From: Burkholderia sp. L27(2015)
GTDB taxonomy: Bacteria; Pseudomonadota; Gammaproteobacteria; Burkholderiales; Burkholderiaceae
NCBI RefSeq assembly: GCF_009765705.1
Contig: NZ_LMUX01000002.1
Location: 1 to 64,000, forward strand
Direction of reading: 5' to 3'
DNA length: 64,000 nt
The notes beneath the pieces are model-generated. The model was given only the letters and a program-made list of their open reading frames with translations, searched no databases and was not told the DNA's origin. The position numbers were made by a program, and so were the translations under genes. The first letter of the stretch is position 1; each line of letters begins with the position of its first letter. This document shows positions 36,358-45,102 of the stretch, in pieces.

Positions 36358-37278
36358 ATGTCTTTCGATCTACGCCAACTGCGCTATTTTGTCGCAGTGG
36401 CTGAGGAGCGCCATTTTGGCCGCGCCGCGCAGCGTCTGGCGATGACCCAGCCGCCGTTGTCGCAGCAGATCCGTTCGCTTGAAGAGAGCTTGGGCGCGCC
36501 GTTGTTCCTGCGTACCAAGCGTTCGGTTGAACTTACCGCGGTCGGGCGCGATCTATTGCCTGAAGTGCGGCGGCTGCTGGCGGGCGCGGACGCGCTCGCG
36601 CCGATGGCGCAAAGCCTGGCGCGAGGCGAGGCGGGGCTGTTGTCGTTGGCTTTCGTTTCCACCGCCGATTACGGCGTGCTGCCGCCGCTGTTACAGCGTT
36701 TCGGTGAATTGCATCCGGGTGTGCGCCTGCAACTCAGCGAGGCGACGAGCGACGTGCAAATCGAAGAATTGATGGCGGGCCGGGTCGATGCGGGCTTGAT
36801 CATCCCGCCGATCCCGGCGCGTTTCGCTACCCAATTGGTCTACTTGCCGATTGCCCGCGAGCCGCTTGTAGTAGCAATGTCCGAAACGCAAGCTCGGCTG
36901 ATCGGCAGCGACGCCGCGACACCGATAACGCTGCGCGAACTGGCCGGGATTGCGTTGATTGTGTTTCCGCGGCGCTTGGCGCCGGCCTTTTATGACATCA
37001 TTATGGATTGCTTCGCTCAGGCAGGTTTGGTGCCGCAGATTGGGCAGGAAGCTATCCAGATGCAGACGATAGTCAGTCTGGTATCGGCGGGCATGGGAGT
37101 CGCATTGGTGCCGCAATCGTTGTGTAATCTGCAGCGCACTGGTGTGGTGTACAGGCCCCTGCGCGACGCGCAGCCGGTGGTCGAAACGGGGCTGGTCTGG
37201 CGTAATTCCGAGGTTAGTCCGGTGCTGGAAGGTTTCATCGCGATTGCGCGGCGCTTTGCGCTGTCGATTCGAGGCTAG
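36358..37278 (+). CDS. LysR-type transcriptional regulator
   Basis: 306 aa from the ATG at 36358 with AAGGAA upstream. The N-terminus (MSFDLRQLRYFVAVAEERHF) and MTQPPLSQQIRSLEESLG are typical of the CatR/BenM-like branch. The effector domain is complete. It is divergent from ilvD, making ilvD its likely target, though branched-chain control by such a regulator is inferred only from position. The gap 36142-36357 holds a palindrome at 36266-36275. Confidence 0.87.
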   Translation: MSFDLRQLRYFVAVAEERHFGRAAQRLAMTQPPLSQQIRSLEESLGAPLFLRTKRSVELTAVGRDLLPEVRRLLAGADALAPMAQSLARGEAGLLSLAFVSTADYGVLPPLLQRFGELHPGVRLQLSEATSDVQIEELMAGRVDAGLIIPPIPARFATQLVYLPIAREPLVVAMSETQARLIGSDAATPITLRELAGIALIVFPRRLAPAFYDIIMDCFAQAGLVPQIGQEAIQMQTIVSLVSAGMGVALVPQSLCNLQRTGVVYRPLRDAQPVVETGLVWRNSEVSPVLEGFIAIARRFALSIRG

Positions 37279-37318
37279 CATGCCTGATAGGGGCATTAGA
37301 GACACAGAAGCCGCCATG

Positions 37319-37354
37319 CAAGCAGACGCACAAGCACAAGCAGACGCACAAGCC
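37319..37354. repeat. 18-bp direct repeat upstream of lgt
   Basis: caagcagacgcacaagca is followed by caagcagacgcacaagcc, a 17/18 match in tandem, in the gap between the LysR gene and lgt. Confidence 0.8.
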
Positions 37355-37436
37355 AACCAGACACGCAGCAGGCAGATAGCAAGTACACAAGCCAGCCGCT
37401 TTTACGATTCACTGATTTTTGGAGTGCATTCCCTCG

Positions 37437-38354
37437 ATGCTGATTCATCCGAATTTTGACCCCATAGCGATTCATCTGGGTCCGTTGGCCGTGCGTTGGT
37501 ATGGCCTGATGTATCTGGTCGGTTTCATTATGGCCATCGTGCTGGGTCGTATCCGCTTGCGTCAGCCGCACGTTGCGGCGGCCGGCTGGCGCGCGCAGGA
37601 CATTGACGATTTGCTGTTTTATTGCGTGCTGGGCGTGATTCTCGGCGGCCGACTAGGCTATGTGCTGTTTTACAAGGCAAGCTACTACTTTGCCAACCCG
37701 CTCGATATTTTCAAAGTTTGGGAAGGGGGCATGTCGTTTCACGGGGGCTTTTTGGGCGTGGTCGTTGCGGTGGTGGTGTTCGCGCGGCAACGCGGACGTA
37801 CCTGGCTCGAGGTGACCGACTTCGTCGCGCCGCTCGTGCCGACCGGCCTGGCGAGCGGGCGCTTCGGCAATTTCATCAACGGCGAGTTGTGGGGGCGGGT
37901 GACCTCGCCCGATGCGCCGTGGGCGATGTTATTTCAGTCGGCGGCGCCTGACGACGCGGCCTGGTTGGCTGCACATCCCCAGCAGGCTGCGCAAAACGGC
38001 TTATATGCGGTGTTCCAACAATTTCATGGCTTGCCACGTCATCCGTCGCAACTCTATGAAATGGCGCTCGAAGGTTTCCTGCTGCTGATCGTGTTGTGGA
38101 TGTTTGCCCGCAAGCCGCGCCCAATCGGGGCAATCTCGGCACTATTCTTAATCGGCTACGGGTGCGCGCGGTTCATCGTCGAATTTGCGCGAGAGCCCGA
38201 TGATTTTCTCGGCTTGCTCACGTTTGGCTTGTCGATGGGGCAATGGTTGTCATTGCCGATGATTATTGCCGGAGTTGTGATGCTGGTGTGGGCGTATCGA
38301 CGTGGAAAGTTTCCAGTGGCGCCGGCGGGACGAGAAGTGCTCAAGAAGGCTTGA
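37437..38354 (+). CDS. lgt: Prolipoprotein diacylglyceryl transferase
   Basis: 305 aa from the ATG at 37437; a TTG at 37419 adds six residues. Seven predicted helices. The Lgt signature [14 protein letters not shown] and the motif [10 protein letters not shown] with its essential histidine are present. It moves a diacylglyceryl group from phosphatidylglycerol to the lipobox cysteine of prolipoproteins. Substrates in this window include the OmpA-type lipoprotein and the SOD-like lipoprotein. An insertion-like stretch ([18 protein letters not shown]) follows the signature, common in betaproteobacteria. Confidence 0.95.
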   Translation: MLIHPNFDPIAIHLGPLAVRWYGLMYLVGFIMAIVLGRIRLRQPHVAAAGWRAQDIDDLLFYCVLGVILGGRLGYVLFYKASYYFANPLDIFKVWEGGMSFHGGFLGVVVAVVVFARQRGRTWLEVTDFVAPLVPTGLASGRFGNFINGELWGRVTSPDAPWAMLFQSAAPDDAAWLAAHPQQAAQNGLYAVFQQFHGLPRHPSQLYEMALEGFLLLIVLWMFARKPRPIGAISALFLIGYGCARFIVEFAREPDDFLGLLTFGLSMGQWLSLPMIIAGVVMLVWAYRRGKFPVAPAGREVLKKA

Positions 38355-38385
38355 GGGACGGCGGGGCATTTCGGTTGCCCGCCGC

Positions 38386-38413
38386 CTGCGATGCGAGATC
38401 GCTCGCATCGCAG
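38386..38413. terminator. Perfect 12-bp hairpin between lgt and the OPT gene
   Basis: ctgcgatgcgag and ctcgcatcgcag form a 12-bp stem with loop atcg. It lies between two convergent genes and has no T-run on either side. Confidence 0.6.
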
Positions 38414-38465
38414 TGAAATTAGCGCGATGAAATTGGCGCAATCAAGTCGGCGCAGTCAAACCGGC

Positions 38466-40553
38466 TTAAAAAGCCGCTCGCGCCGAGAGTACTCGCCGCG
38501 CAAACATCCACGCCACGGCTGCGAACACAATCAGCCCCAGCCATTGCGCGGTAGCGCCAAACCCACTGCCCACCACCGCCAACGGTGCGTCCTTACCGCT
38601 AAATCCGATCACGGCGGCGATCAACACCCCGACCAGACTTTCTCCCACGATCAACCCCGACGCCAGTAACACCCCACGCCGGTTTGACGCTTCAGCAAAT
38701 CGCTCATACGGAACATTTTGCTTGCGCGCCCGCGCCTTCAACGTACGCTCGATCAGCCAAGCCAACACCGTACCCAACACCAGCGTTGCAGCCACCGTCG
38801 GCGGCAAATAAATGCCTATACCGACAGCCAACACGGGCAATCTAGCCGGGCCCGCGCGATGCCGTAAAATTTCATCGATCGCTACCAGCACCACCCCCAG
38901 CGTAACGCCGATCAAGAGCATGTTCCAATTGAGCGCACCGCTAAAAATTCCCGTTGCGATCGCGGTCATCAACGTGGCTTGCGGCGCCGCCAATGCCTGG
39001 GCCGGGTCCATCCCCGCACGCGGCATCGCCCCGGTGAAGCCATACGCGTGATACAACAAATCGAGTATGGGCGGAATCACCATCGCGCCGACCACGCAGC
39101 CGATCAGCAACGCAACTTGCTGGCGCCACGGCGTTGCGCCCACCAGCCAGCCCGTTTTCAGATCCTGCATGTTGTCATTGGAAATGGTGGCCACGGCAAT
39201 CACGGCCGAAGTCGTGAAGATCGCCAAGGCAATGCCCAGTTGTCTGCCCGCAGCGCCACTCTCGAGCAATCCGTTACCACTGGCGACCAGCAGAATCAAT
39301 AACGAGACGAGGATCACCGCGACTATCCCTATCCCCGAAATTGGACTGGCTGACGAGCCGATCAAGCCTGCCATGTAGCCGCACGCCGCTGCAACGAGAA
39401 AGCCGAACAACACCGCGAACAGAACGCTATAAATCACCAAACCCCGGATCGCACTTCGGGTGATGGGCGCAGTGCCCAAAAAACTGGCAAATGTGGCGAC
39501 CAGCACGGCGATCAGTACCAAGGTGATGACGGCGATCCAGGTTGGCGACAGGTCGAGTTCGGTCCGCGGGATAGTTATCTTTCCTTTCGCCATGCTCAAA
39601 GCGCGAAATGACGTGCGCAGACCCTCCAACATCGGTTTGAACAAGGTTGCCAAGGTCCACACCGCCGCGACACCGATCGTGCCGGCGCCGATGAAGCGCA
39701 CATCGTGGCTCCACAGGCCTGTAGCGTATTGAGCCAAGGTACTGCCGGCAGGCATGGCATGCAGGGAAGTCAGCACCGGTACCGCGACGCCCCACGCGAT
39801 GACCAAGCCGAGCAACATCGCCATCCCCGCCACGATACCGATCAAATAGCCCGCTCCGAGCAAAGCGAGCGAAAAGCCCGTCGATAATCGAATCACTGCC
39901 GTCCCGGCGGCAAACCAGACGTTCACGCCTTCACTGAGTACGCGTAACCCGGACGTCGCGAAGGTAACTACTGCGGCAGTCACGCCGCCGGCGACGATTT
40001 CGGTGATGCCCGTTTCCGCTTGGCCGACGGTCTTCGATCGTGTGCCGCCAAGCGTGGCACCCTGCACCTCGTCGTGTCGTGTGCCGACCCGTAGAATCTC
40101 GGCTGCAGCCACGCCTTCCGGGTAGGGTAGGTCGCTTTGCACGACCATCGCGTGACGCAACGGTATTGTGTACATCACGCCCAGCATGCCACCTGCCGCG
40201 CAGATGGCGAGCGTTTGCCAATAGGGAAAACCTTGCCAATATCCGATCATCACCAGGCCTGGCAAGATGAAGATGATGGACGACAAGGTGCCGGCAGCCG
40301 AGGCTTGGGTTTGCACCATATTGTTTTCAAGAATGTTCGACCCTGAAAACATACGTAGGACTGCCATCGAAATAACTGCTGCGGGAATCGACGAGGAAAA
40401 GGTTAACCCGACTTTCAGGCCGAGGTAGACGTTCGATGCGGTGAAGATCACCGTGATGATCGCGCCGAGGATAATGCCGCGCACTGTCAATTCAGCAAGC
40501 GATGTGTCGTCGGCTATGCGACCGGCGGGGTGAGCGTGAGTGGATGTCGACAT
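38466..40553 (-). CDS. OPT family oligopeptide/metal-chelate transporter
   Basis: 695 aa from the ATG at 40553 (MSTSTHAHPAG); the frame to 40628 has no better start. About 15 membrane helices. OPT features: LTVRGIILGAIITVIFTASNVYLGLKVGLTF at the start (positions about 20-51), SDLPYPEGVAAAEIL and ISNDNMQDLKTGWLVGATPWRQQ. OPT proteins import peptides or metal chelates using the proton gradient. The substrate is unknown. It is on the same strand as the SIMPL gene upstream (84-bp gap). Confidence 0.9.
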   Translation of the reverse strand: MSTSTHAHPAGRIADDTSLAELTVRGIILGAIITVIFTASNVYLGLKVGLTFSSSIPAAVISMAVLRMFSGSNILENNMVQTQASAAGTLSSIIFILPGLVMIGYWQGFPYWQTLAICAAGGMLGVMYTIPLRHAMVVQSDLPYPEGVAAAEILRVGTRHDEVQGATLGGTRSKTVGQAETGITEIVAGGVTAAVVTFATSGLRVLSEGVNVWFAAGTAVIRLSTGFSLALLGAGYLIGIVAGMAMLLGLVIAWGVAVPVLTSLHAMPAGSTLAQYATGLWSHDVRFIGAGTIGVAAVWTLATLFKPMLEGLRTSFRALSMAKGKITIPRTELDLSPTWIAVITLVLIAVLVATFASFLGTAPITRSAIRGLVIYSVLFAVLFGFLVAAACGYMAGLIGSSASPISGIGIVAVILVSLLILLVASGNGLLESGAAGRQLGIALAIFTTSAVIAVATISNDNMQDLKTGWLVGATPWRQQVALLIGCVVGAMVIPPILDLLYHAYGFTGAMPRAGMDPAQALAAPQATLMTAIATGIFSGALNWNMLLIGVTLGVVLVAIDEILRHRAGPARLPVLAVGIGIYLPPTVAATLVLGTVLAWLIERTLKARARKQNVPYERFAEASNRRGVLLASGLIVGESLVGVLIAAVIGFSGKDAPLAVVGSGFGATAQWLGLIVFAAVAWMFARRVLSARAAF

Positions 40554-40637
40554 GCGAATCTCCTGCTTATTATTTATTCTGCTCTTGATGAGTGGGCGGC
40601 TCACAGTGCCGGAGTGAACCACCGGCACTCTGCGCCA

Positions 40638-41354
40638 TTACTGCGCCATCTGCACCGATCCCGAAACGGTTACGGTCACGGTCGCGAGTCCGGCTTCCAC
40701 GGGGATGTTGTCCGCGGGTGCGCTCGCCGGTGCGCTGCGCATCAGCGTCATTTTCATCGGCCGCGCGAACACGCCGTTGCGCCCGACATTGACTTCGCGC
40801 ACGGTAAAGCTCTTGTATCCAAACGCGTGGACGGCGGCTTGCGCTTGCTGCCTGAACGCCGCGATCGCCTGATCGGTCAGCTTGCTTTGCGCATCACGTT
40901 GCGCCTCGGGCGATAAGGAGAAACTGACGTCAGCCACTTGCATTTCGCCATTGAGCTGTGCGGCAAGGCGCGACGCCGCGGCAAAATCGTGCGACTCCAG
41001 CACCAGCTCGCTGCGTCCGCGCCACCCAGAGATCTTGCCGTTGGTGTCGGTCGAGGGCGAGATTGTCAATTGCCCGGTTTGCACCGTCACGGCCGTTTGA
41101 TTGGCCTCGTGCGCGGTGCGCAGGGCCTGGGCCGTGTGCTGATTCAAGGTTTCGGACAAGCGCGCCGGGTCGCTCGCCTGCTGTTCATCAAACACCGTAA
41201 TGTGAATGACATCCTGCGGCACCTCTGCGTTTGCCTGGGCGTCGAGCGTGAGCACGCCGGAAGGGCGCGCGTTGAAGTCGCGGGTTTGAGCGTGAGCAAC
41301 AGGGAAGGTCAGCGGCGCAAGACAGAGCAGCAGTGCCAGGGTATTTTTTTTCAT
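40638..41354 (-). CDS. SIMPL (DUF541) domain periplasmic protein
   Basis: 238 aa. A signal peptide (MKKNTLALLLCLAPL...AHAQ) is followed by a SIMPL domain: GVLTLDAQANAEVPQDVIHITV at its start, TSGLIS-like strand QTGQLTISPS, and KLTDQAIAAFRQQAQAAVHAFGYKS. The family includes Escherichia coli YggE and a mouse signalling protein; YggE reduces oxidative stress damage by an unknown mechanism. The protein is predicted to be periplasmic, possibly oligomeric. It is upstream of the OPT gene on the same strand. Confidence 0.87.
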   Translation of the reverse strand: MKKNTLALLLCLAPLTFPVAHAQTRDFNARPSGVLTLDAQANAEVPQDVIHITVFDEQQASDPARLSETLNQHTAQALRTAHEANQTAVTVQTGQLTISPSTDTNGKISGWRGRSELVLESHDFAAASRLAAQLNGEMQVADVSFSLSPEAQRDAQSKLTDQAIAAFRQQAQAAVHAFGYKSFTVREVNVGRNGVFARPMKMTLMRSAPASAPADNIPVEAGLATVTVTVSGSVQMAQ

Positions 41355-41436
41355 TGTCGATGTCCGAAAAATATGCGCTCAGTAAGCACGGCGCAGTGTG
41401 CTTTAGTGCGCAATCGAACCCCGCAAGTTCCCAGCA

Positions 41437-41901
41437 CTAGCCTTTGGCCAGATGCTCCGTGATGTAGCGCCATTCCTGCGCGTTTACCGGCGTGATCGAC
41501 AAGCGATTGCCTTTGGCCAGCACGCGCATCGCTTCGAGCTGCCGATGTTCGCGCAGCGTGGCGATGGAGATCAACGGTGTCTTGCGCACAAAGCTGACAT
41601 CGACCAGTATCCACCGCGGGGACTCCGGCGATGCCTTCGGATCGAAATAAGGACTATCCGAAATGAATTGAGTGGGATCGGGATACGCCGTTGACGCCAC
41701 TTTGGCAATGCCCGCGATACCGGGTTGTGCACAACTGGAGTGATAGAACAGCACACCGTCGCCCACTTGCATGCTGTCGCGCATGAAGTTTCGTGCTTGA
41801 TAGTTGCGCACGCCTGTCCAAGGCAGCGTGGCATCGGGTGCGCGAGCCAGATCGTCGATGCTGGCTTCTTCAGGTTCCGATTTCATCAACCAATAGTGCA
41901 T
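41437..41901 (-). CDS. EVE domain protein
   Basis: 154 aa from the ATG at 41901 (MHYWLMKSEPEEAS); a frame to 41964 would run into the 6S RNA. EVE/PUA-like motifs: YWLMKSEPEE, WTGVRNYQARNFMR, GVLFYHSSC, GIAKV and the WILVDVSF strand. EVE domains bind modified bases in nucleic acids; relatives occur in both housekeeping and defence settings. Here it stands in the conserved zapA-6S RNA-EVE order, so a housekeeping role is more likely. Confidence 0.9.
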   Translation of the reverse strand: MHYWLMKSEPEEASIDDLARAPDATLPWTGVRNYQARNFMRDSMQVGDGVLFYHSSCAQPGIAGIAKVASTAYPDPTQFISDSPYFDPKASPESPRWILVDVSFVRKTPLISIATLREHRQLEAMRVLAKGNRLSITPVNAQEWRYITEHLAKG

Positions 41902-41936
41902 AGGGAATCCGTAAACGCAAACGGCATCGGAACAGT

Positions 41937-42097
41937 ATCCGATGCCGTTAATTAAGATCCCCACCTTGGCCGCCAGGCCGGCATCCTGAACCTGGGTTCA
42001 AGAGTGGTCGCAGTTAGAAGCACTTCGGGTTCGTCAGACAGAGTGACGATCACGCCCGCGCAACAAATTTCCACAACCGTGCACAAAGGCATTGGTT
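41937..42097 (-). ncRNA. ssrS: 6S RNA (regulator of RNA polymerase)
   Basis: Read on the minus strand, the sequence contains ttctaactgcgaccac, then ttgaacccaggttcaggatgcc, then gcctggcggcc, which match the 3' half of 6S RNA from Escherichia coli (aactgcgac, ttgaaccaaggttcaag, gcctgcggcgg). The proposed ends ccaatgcc and ggcatcgg pair with one mismatch to form the closing stem, giving about 161 nt. A -10-like tatatt lies at 42108-42103. It mimics an open promoter and sequesters sigma-70 polymerase in stationary phase. Its place downstream of zapA is conserved. The 42098-42294 remainder shows no gene. Confidence 0.85.
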
Positions 42098-42294
42098 CAA
42101 GGAATATATGACCTTAGCGAACCAGGCAGGGAAACCGGAAAACCAGTTGTTGCCTAAGCAGAATGAAACTGCCAACACCAAAACGTCTGCAACATGGCTT
42201 CACTATACAACGCATTTCAATCTCGTGCAGCTCACTTTATTTGAGCCCTGTTTATTGTTTGTAAGCGACACGAAAGCCCAGATGGTGTAAGGGC

Positions 42295-42612
42295 TTAAAA
42301 CTTTTCCAGGTTGTCGACTGCGGCACCGATGCGCTGATTCATTTCGACTAAAGTGTGCTTGATTTCGTCGGCCGGAAATGCTTCGCCAAAGCGCACGCTC
42401 TGCTGCAGCTTGAGCAATTCGGATGCAAGACTCAGTGCCGCCATCACCGCGATACGATCTTGACCACGCACGGTGCTGGAGGCGCGCACCTTGGACATTT
42501 CGGCATCGACGCGAGATACCGCTTCAAGCAGCGCGGCTTCGGCTTCCTCCTGCACGGCCAGTCGATATTGCTGGCCCAGGATAGTGACTTCGATTTGCTT
42601 GGCGTTGCTCAT
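42295..42612 (-). CDS. zapA: Cell division protein ZapA
   Basis: 105 aa. VTILGQQYRLAVQEEAEAAL is the N-terminal ZapA globular part and DRIAVMAALSLASELLKL the coiled-coil start; length fits. ZapA bundles FtsZ protofilaments at the Z-ring. The ATG overlaps the stop of the upstream zapB-like gene (ATGA). 6S RNA follows downstream on the same strand, a classic arrangement. Confidence 0.93.
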   Translation of the reverse strand: MSNAKQIEVTILGQQYRLAVQEEAEAALLEAVSRVDAEMSKVRASSTVRGQDRIAVMAALSLASELLKLQQSVRFGEAFPADEIKHTLVEMNQRIGAAVDNLEKF

Positions 42613-42965
42613 TCATCGGTTCCTTCATCGGCAAGCACTGCGGCATGCGGCGTGCCCACGGCGTGAGCCGAGCCTGGCGCGAGCAAGTCGAGCTGATTGT
42701 CGTCGGTTTTGGTATGGGGCAATTTTTCCAGAATCGCGTTCAGGCGGACCTGGGCATCGTCGATCTTTGCGGCTAGCGCGTCACGTTCATCGCGCAATTG
42801 GTCCCGCTCGGCATGCAACGGATCGAGCGCCGCGCGCGCAGCATCGCGCTCCTCGCGGGCGAGGGCGAGTTGTTGCTCCAGGTCGCGATGCGCCTGAATG
42901 CGCCGGCTGCTAAGAGAAATCAGCCGGCTAATATTTTGGGAGAGTTGTTCGAGTTCGCTAAGCAT
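42609..42965 (-). CDS. ZapB-like coiled-coil protein
   Basis: 118 aa from the ATG at 42965 (MLSELEQLSQNISRL). A GTG at 43004 would add 13 residues but has no ribosome site. Residues 1-85 are heptad-like and charged (EQQLALAREERDAARAAL, then ERDQLRDERDALAAKIDD), a long coiled coil; the C-terminal 30 residues are variable. Such proteins encoded directly before zapA are thought to be ZapB-type Z-ring factors. The name is by analogy and position. Confidence 0.75.
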   Translation of the reverse strand: MLSELEQLSQNISRLISLSSRRIQAHRDLEQQLALAREERDAARAALDPLHAERDQLRDERDALAAKIDDAQVRLNAILEKLPHTKTDDNQLDLLAPGSAHAVGTPHAAVLADEGTDE

Positions 42966-43111
42966 CTCGTCTGCGTCCTGTCGGCTAAGTACTTCAAGAG
43001 CCACATATTTTAACCCGGATCGGTGCGCGGGCCGAGCCCCGATCGCGTTCAGGCTAAAAAAGGTAGCCTACCAGCCCACGCGTTGGCCGCTGCGGCGTGC
43101 ACGCGGGCGCT

Positions 43112-43117
43112 TATAAT
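43112..43117 (+). promoter_or_regulatory. Candidate -10 box for the cobT operon
   Basis: A perfect TATAAT lies 80 bp before the cobT start in an otherwise GC-rich gap. The best upstream -35-like element (ttggcc at 43083) is too far for ideal spacing. No riboswitch motif is seen in 42966-43196. Confidence 0.4.
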
Positions 43118-43196
43118 CTGCTGCGTAGCTTAGAGGTGCGCCCCGTCGCATTGTTCGCTTCAACACGATTTATTCTCACATTGCAGGCTGAACGTC

Positions 43197-44291
43197 TTGA
43201 CCAACCTTGATATACCTCCTGATACGCTGCTGCCTGAATTGCCCGTGGTCGCGCCGCTCGAACGCGGCCTCGAAGCGGCGTTGCGCGAAAAGATCGATCA
43301 CAAGACCAAGCCACCTGGCAGTCTGGGACGACTCGAGGCGCTCGCGCTGCAACTCGGCTTGATCCAGTCCAGCCTTACGCCGGTGATAGCGCGTCCGATA
43401 CTGATCGTGTTCGCCGGTGACCACGGGATTGTGGCCGAAGGGGTGAGCCCTTACCCGCAAGCTGTTACCGTGCAGATGGTCGCCAACTTTATCGCTGGGG
43501 GCGCCGCGATCAATGCGTTTAGCGGTGTCGCGGGGATGGCGCTTGAAGTCGTCAATGCCGGCGTAGCGGGCGATCTACATGCGTTACCGGCATTACACGG
43601 GTTAGCGAGCGTGATCGACATCCCGATCGGGCCGGGTACACGCAACTTCGCCGACCAGCCGGCGATGACGCGCGCGCAGGCGCTGCGTGCGATTGCCGCC
43701 GGGGCCACACGCGTGCGCCATCACGCGGCACTCGGCAGCAATGTCATCGGCTTCGGCGAAATGGGCATAGGCAACACCTCGTCGGCCGCTTGCTTGATGA
43801 GTCGCCTGTGCGATTTGCCGATAGATGCCTGTGTCGGGCGCGGCACCGGTTTGGACGACGCCGGGCTCGCACGCAAGCGTGCGGTGCTGGCCGGCGCACT
43901 CGCGCGTCATCCGGCGAGTAGCGACCCCGTCGAGGTGTTGGCGACGTTCGCCGGCTTTGAAATCGCGATGATGACAGGCGCATTTCTCGGTGCGGCGGCG
44001 CAGCGCATGACGATACTGGTGGACGGTTTTATCGCCAGCTCGGCGCTGCTTGTGGCGGCGCGGATCGCGCCCGCGGTGCTCGATTACTGCGTGTTCGCCC
44101 ACGAGTCGGATGAATCGGGGCACCGGCAGTTGCTTGCCCATTTCAAGGCGCAGCCCTTGCTCTCGCTGGGGCTGCGTTTGGGCGAAGGCACAGGAGCCGC
44201 ACTCGCTCTGCCTTTGCTGCGGGCGGCGAGCGCGTTTATGGAGCAGATGGCCAGCTTCGACACGGCGGGCGTCAGCGGGCGCGAGGCGTGA
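43197..44291 (+). CDS. cobT: Nicotinate-nucleotide-dimethylbenzimidazole phosphoribosyltransferase
   Basis: 364 aa starting at TTG 43197; no ATG is better placed. Motifs: KTKPPGSLGRLEALA, FAGDHGIVAEGVSPYPQ, GEMGIGNTSSAACL, GRGTGLDDAGLARK, and the catalytic glutamate in LRLGEGTGAALAL. It makes alpha-ribazole phosphate, the activated lower ligand of cobalamin. It is the first gene of a cobT-cobS-cobC run that completes the nucleotide loop. Confidence 0.94.
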   Translation: MTNLDIPPDTLLPELPVVAPLERGLEAALREKIDHKTKPPGSLGRLEALALQLGLIQSSLTPVIARPILIVFAGDHGIVAEGVSPYPQAVTVQMVANFIAGGAAINAFSGVAGMALEVVNAGVAGDLHALPALHGLASVIDIPIGPGTRNFADQPAMTRAQALRAIAAGATRVRHHAALGSNVIGFGEMGIGNTSSAACLMSRLCDLPIDACVGRGTGLDDAGLARKRAVLAGALARHPASSDPVEVLATFAGFEIAMMTGAFLGAAAQRMTILVDGFIASSALLVAARIAPAVLDYCVFAHESDESGHRQLLAHFKAQPLLSLGLRLGEGTGAALALPLLRAASAFMEQMASFDTAGVSGREA

Positions 44292-44316
44292 TGTGGACGG
44301 CAAGGCGAACTGCGCT

Positions 44317-45102
44317 ATGACCAGCGATACGAGCCGCACGCCGCTTGCCGACGAGTTGCGCTATGCCTTGACCGCGCTGATGTATTTCACGCGCGTGCCT
44401 CTGCCGTCGCGACTCGCGCGCTGGGTGGGGTTCGAGCCGCGCTATCTGAACGCGGCGGCCCGGTATTTTCCGCTGGTCGGCGTGCTGGTGGGCGCGCTCG
44501 GTGCGGCAGTCTACTTGCTGGCGCTCAAAGTGTTTCCAGCGACCGTCGCGGTGCTGCTGTCCATGGTGGCGACTGTGCTAGCGACAGGCGCCTTGCACGA
44601 AGATGGTTTGGCCGACTGCTGCGATGCGTTTGGCGGCGCGTACCAGCGTGATGATGTGCTGCGTATCATGCACGACTCGCGACTGGGCGCTTTCGGCGCG
44701 ATTGGCATTGCGTTGGCGCTATTGCTGAAATGGCAGACGCTGGCAGCATTGCCTGCCACGAAGGTGGCATGGCTGCTGATCGGCGCTCATGCCGCAAGCC
44801 GCGCCGCGGCAATCAGCCTGATGATCACGCTCACCTATGTAGGCGGCGACGGCAAAGCAAAGCCCGTGGCGCACCGAATGAACGCTGCAGCGATGTGCGT
44901 GGCGGCTGTGTTTGGCTTGATCTGGTTATTCTGGCCTGCGTGGCGCTTCGGGCTGGCCGCCGTACTTGCGTTACTGTGTTTGCGTGCGCTGCTCGCGTGG
45001 TGGTATCGACGCCGCATCGGCGGCTATACCGGTGATTGCCTCGGCATGGCTCAACAACTCAGTGAAATCCTGATCTATCTACTGGCGCTGGCATGGATCT
45101 GA
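44317..45102 (+). CDS. cobS: Adenosylcobinamide-GDP ribazoletransferase (cobalamin synthase)
   Basis: 261 aa from the ATG at 44317; upstream frame is shadow of cobT. About six predicted helices. CobS motifs: ADELRYALTALMYFTRVPLP at the N-terminus, TGALHEDGLADCCDAFGG with the metal-binding acidic residues, and MHDSRLGAFGAIG. This inner-membrane enzyme joins AdoCbi-GDP and alpha-ribazole(-phosphate). It lies 25 bp after cobT; cobC overlaps its end by 10 bp. Confidence 0.94.
   Translation: MTSDTSRTPLADELRYALTALMYFTRVPLPSRLARWVGFEPRYLNAAARYFPLVGVLVGALGAAVYLLALKVFPATVAVLLSMVATVLATGALHEDGLADCCDAFGGAYQRDDVLRIMHDSRLGAFGAIGIALALLLKWQTLAALPATKVAWLLIGAHAASRAAAISLMITLTYVGGDGKAKPVAHRMNAAAMCVAAVFGLIWLFWPAWRFGLAAVLALLCLRALLAWWYRRRIGGYTGDCLGMAQQLSEILIYLLALAWI

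Noticed and set aside
41437-41901. The EVE protein as part of a defence system
   Set aside because: It lies in the conserved zapA-6S RNA order without nuclease or methylase genes, so a housekeeping setting is more likely.
42108-42290. A 60-codon plus-strand frame between 6S RNA and zapA
   Set aside because: No ribosome site and no family. It overlaps the likely upstream part of the 6S RNA gene on the other strand and is AT-rich spacer.
42966-43196. A second cobalamin riboswitch upstream of cobT
   Set aside because: No B12 box or gcccgcaac core is present in this gap on either strand.
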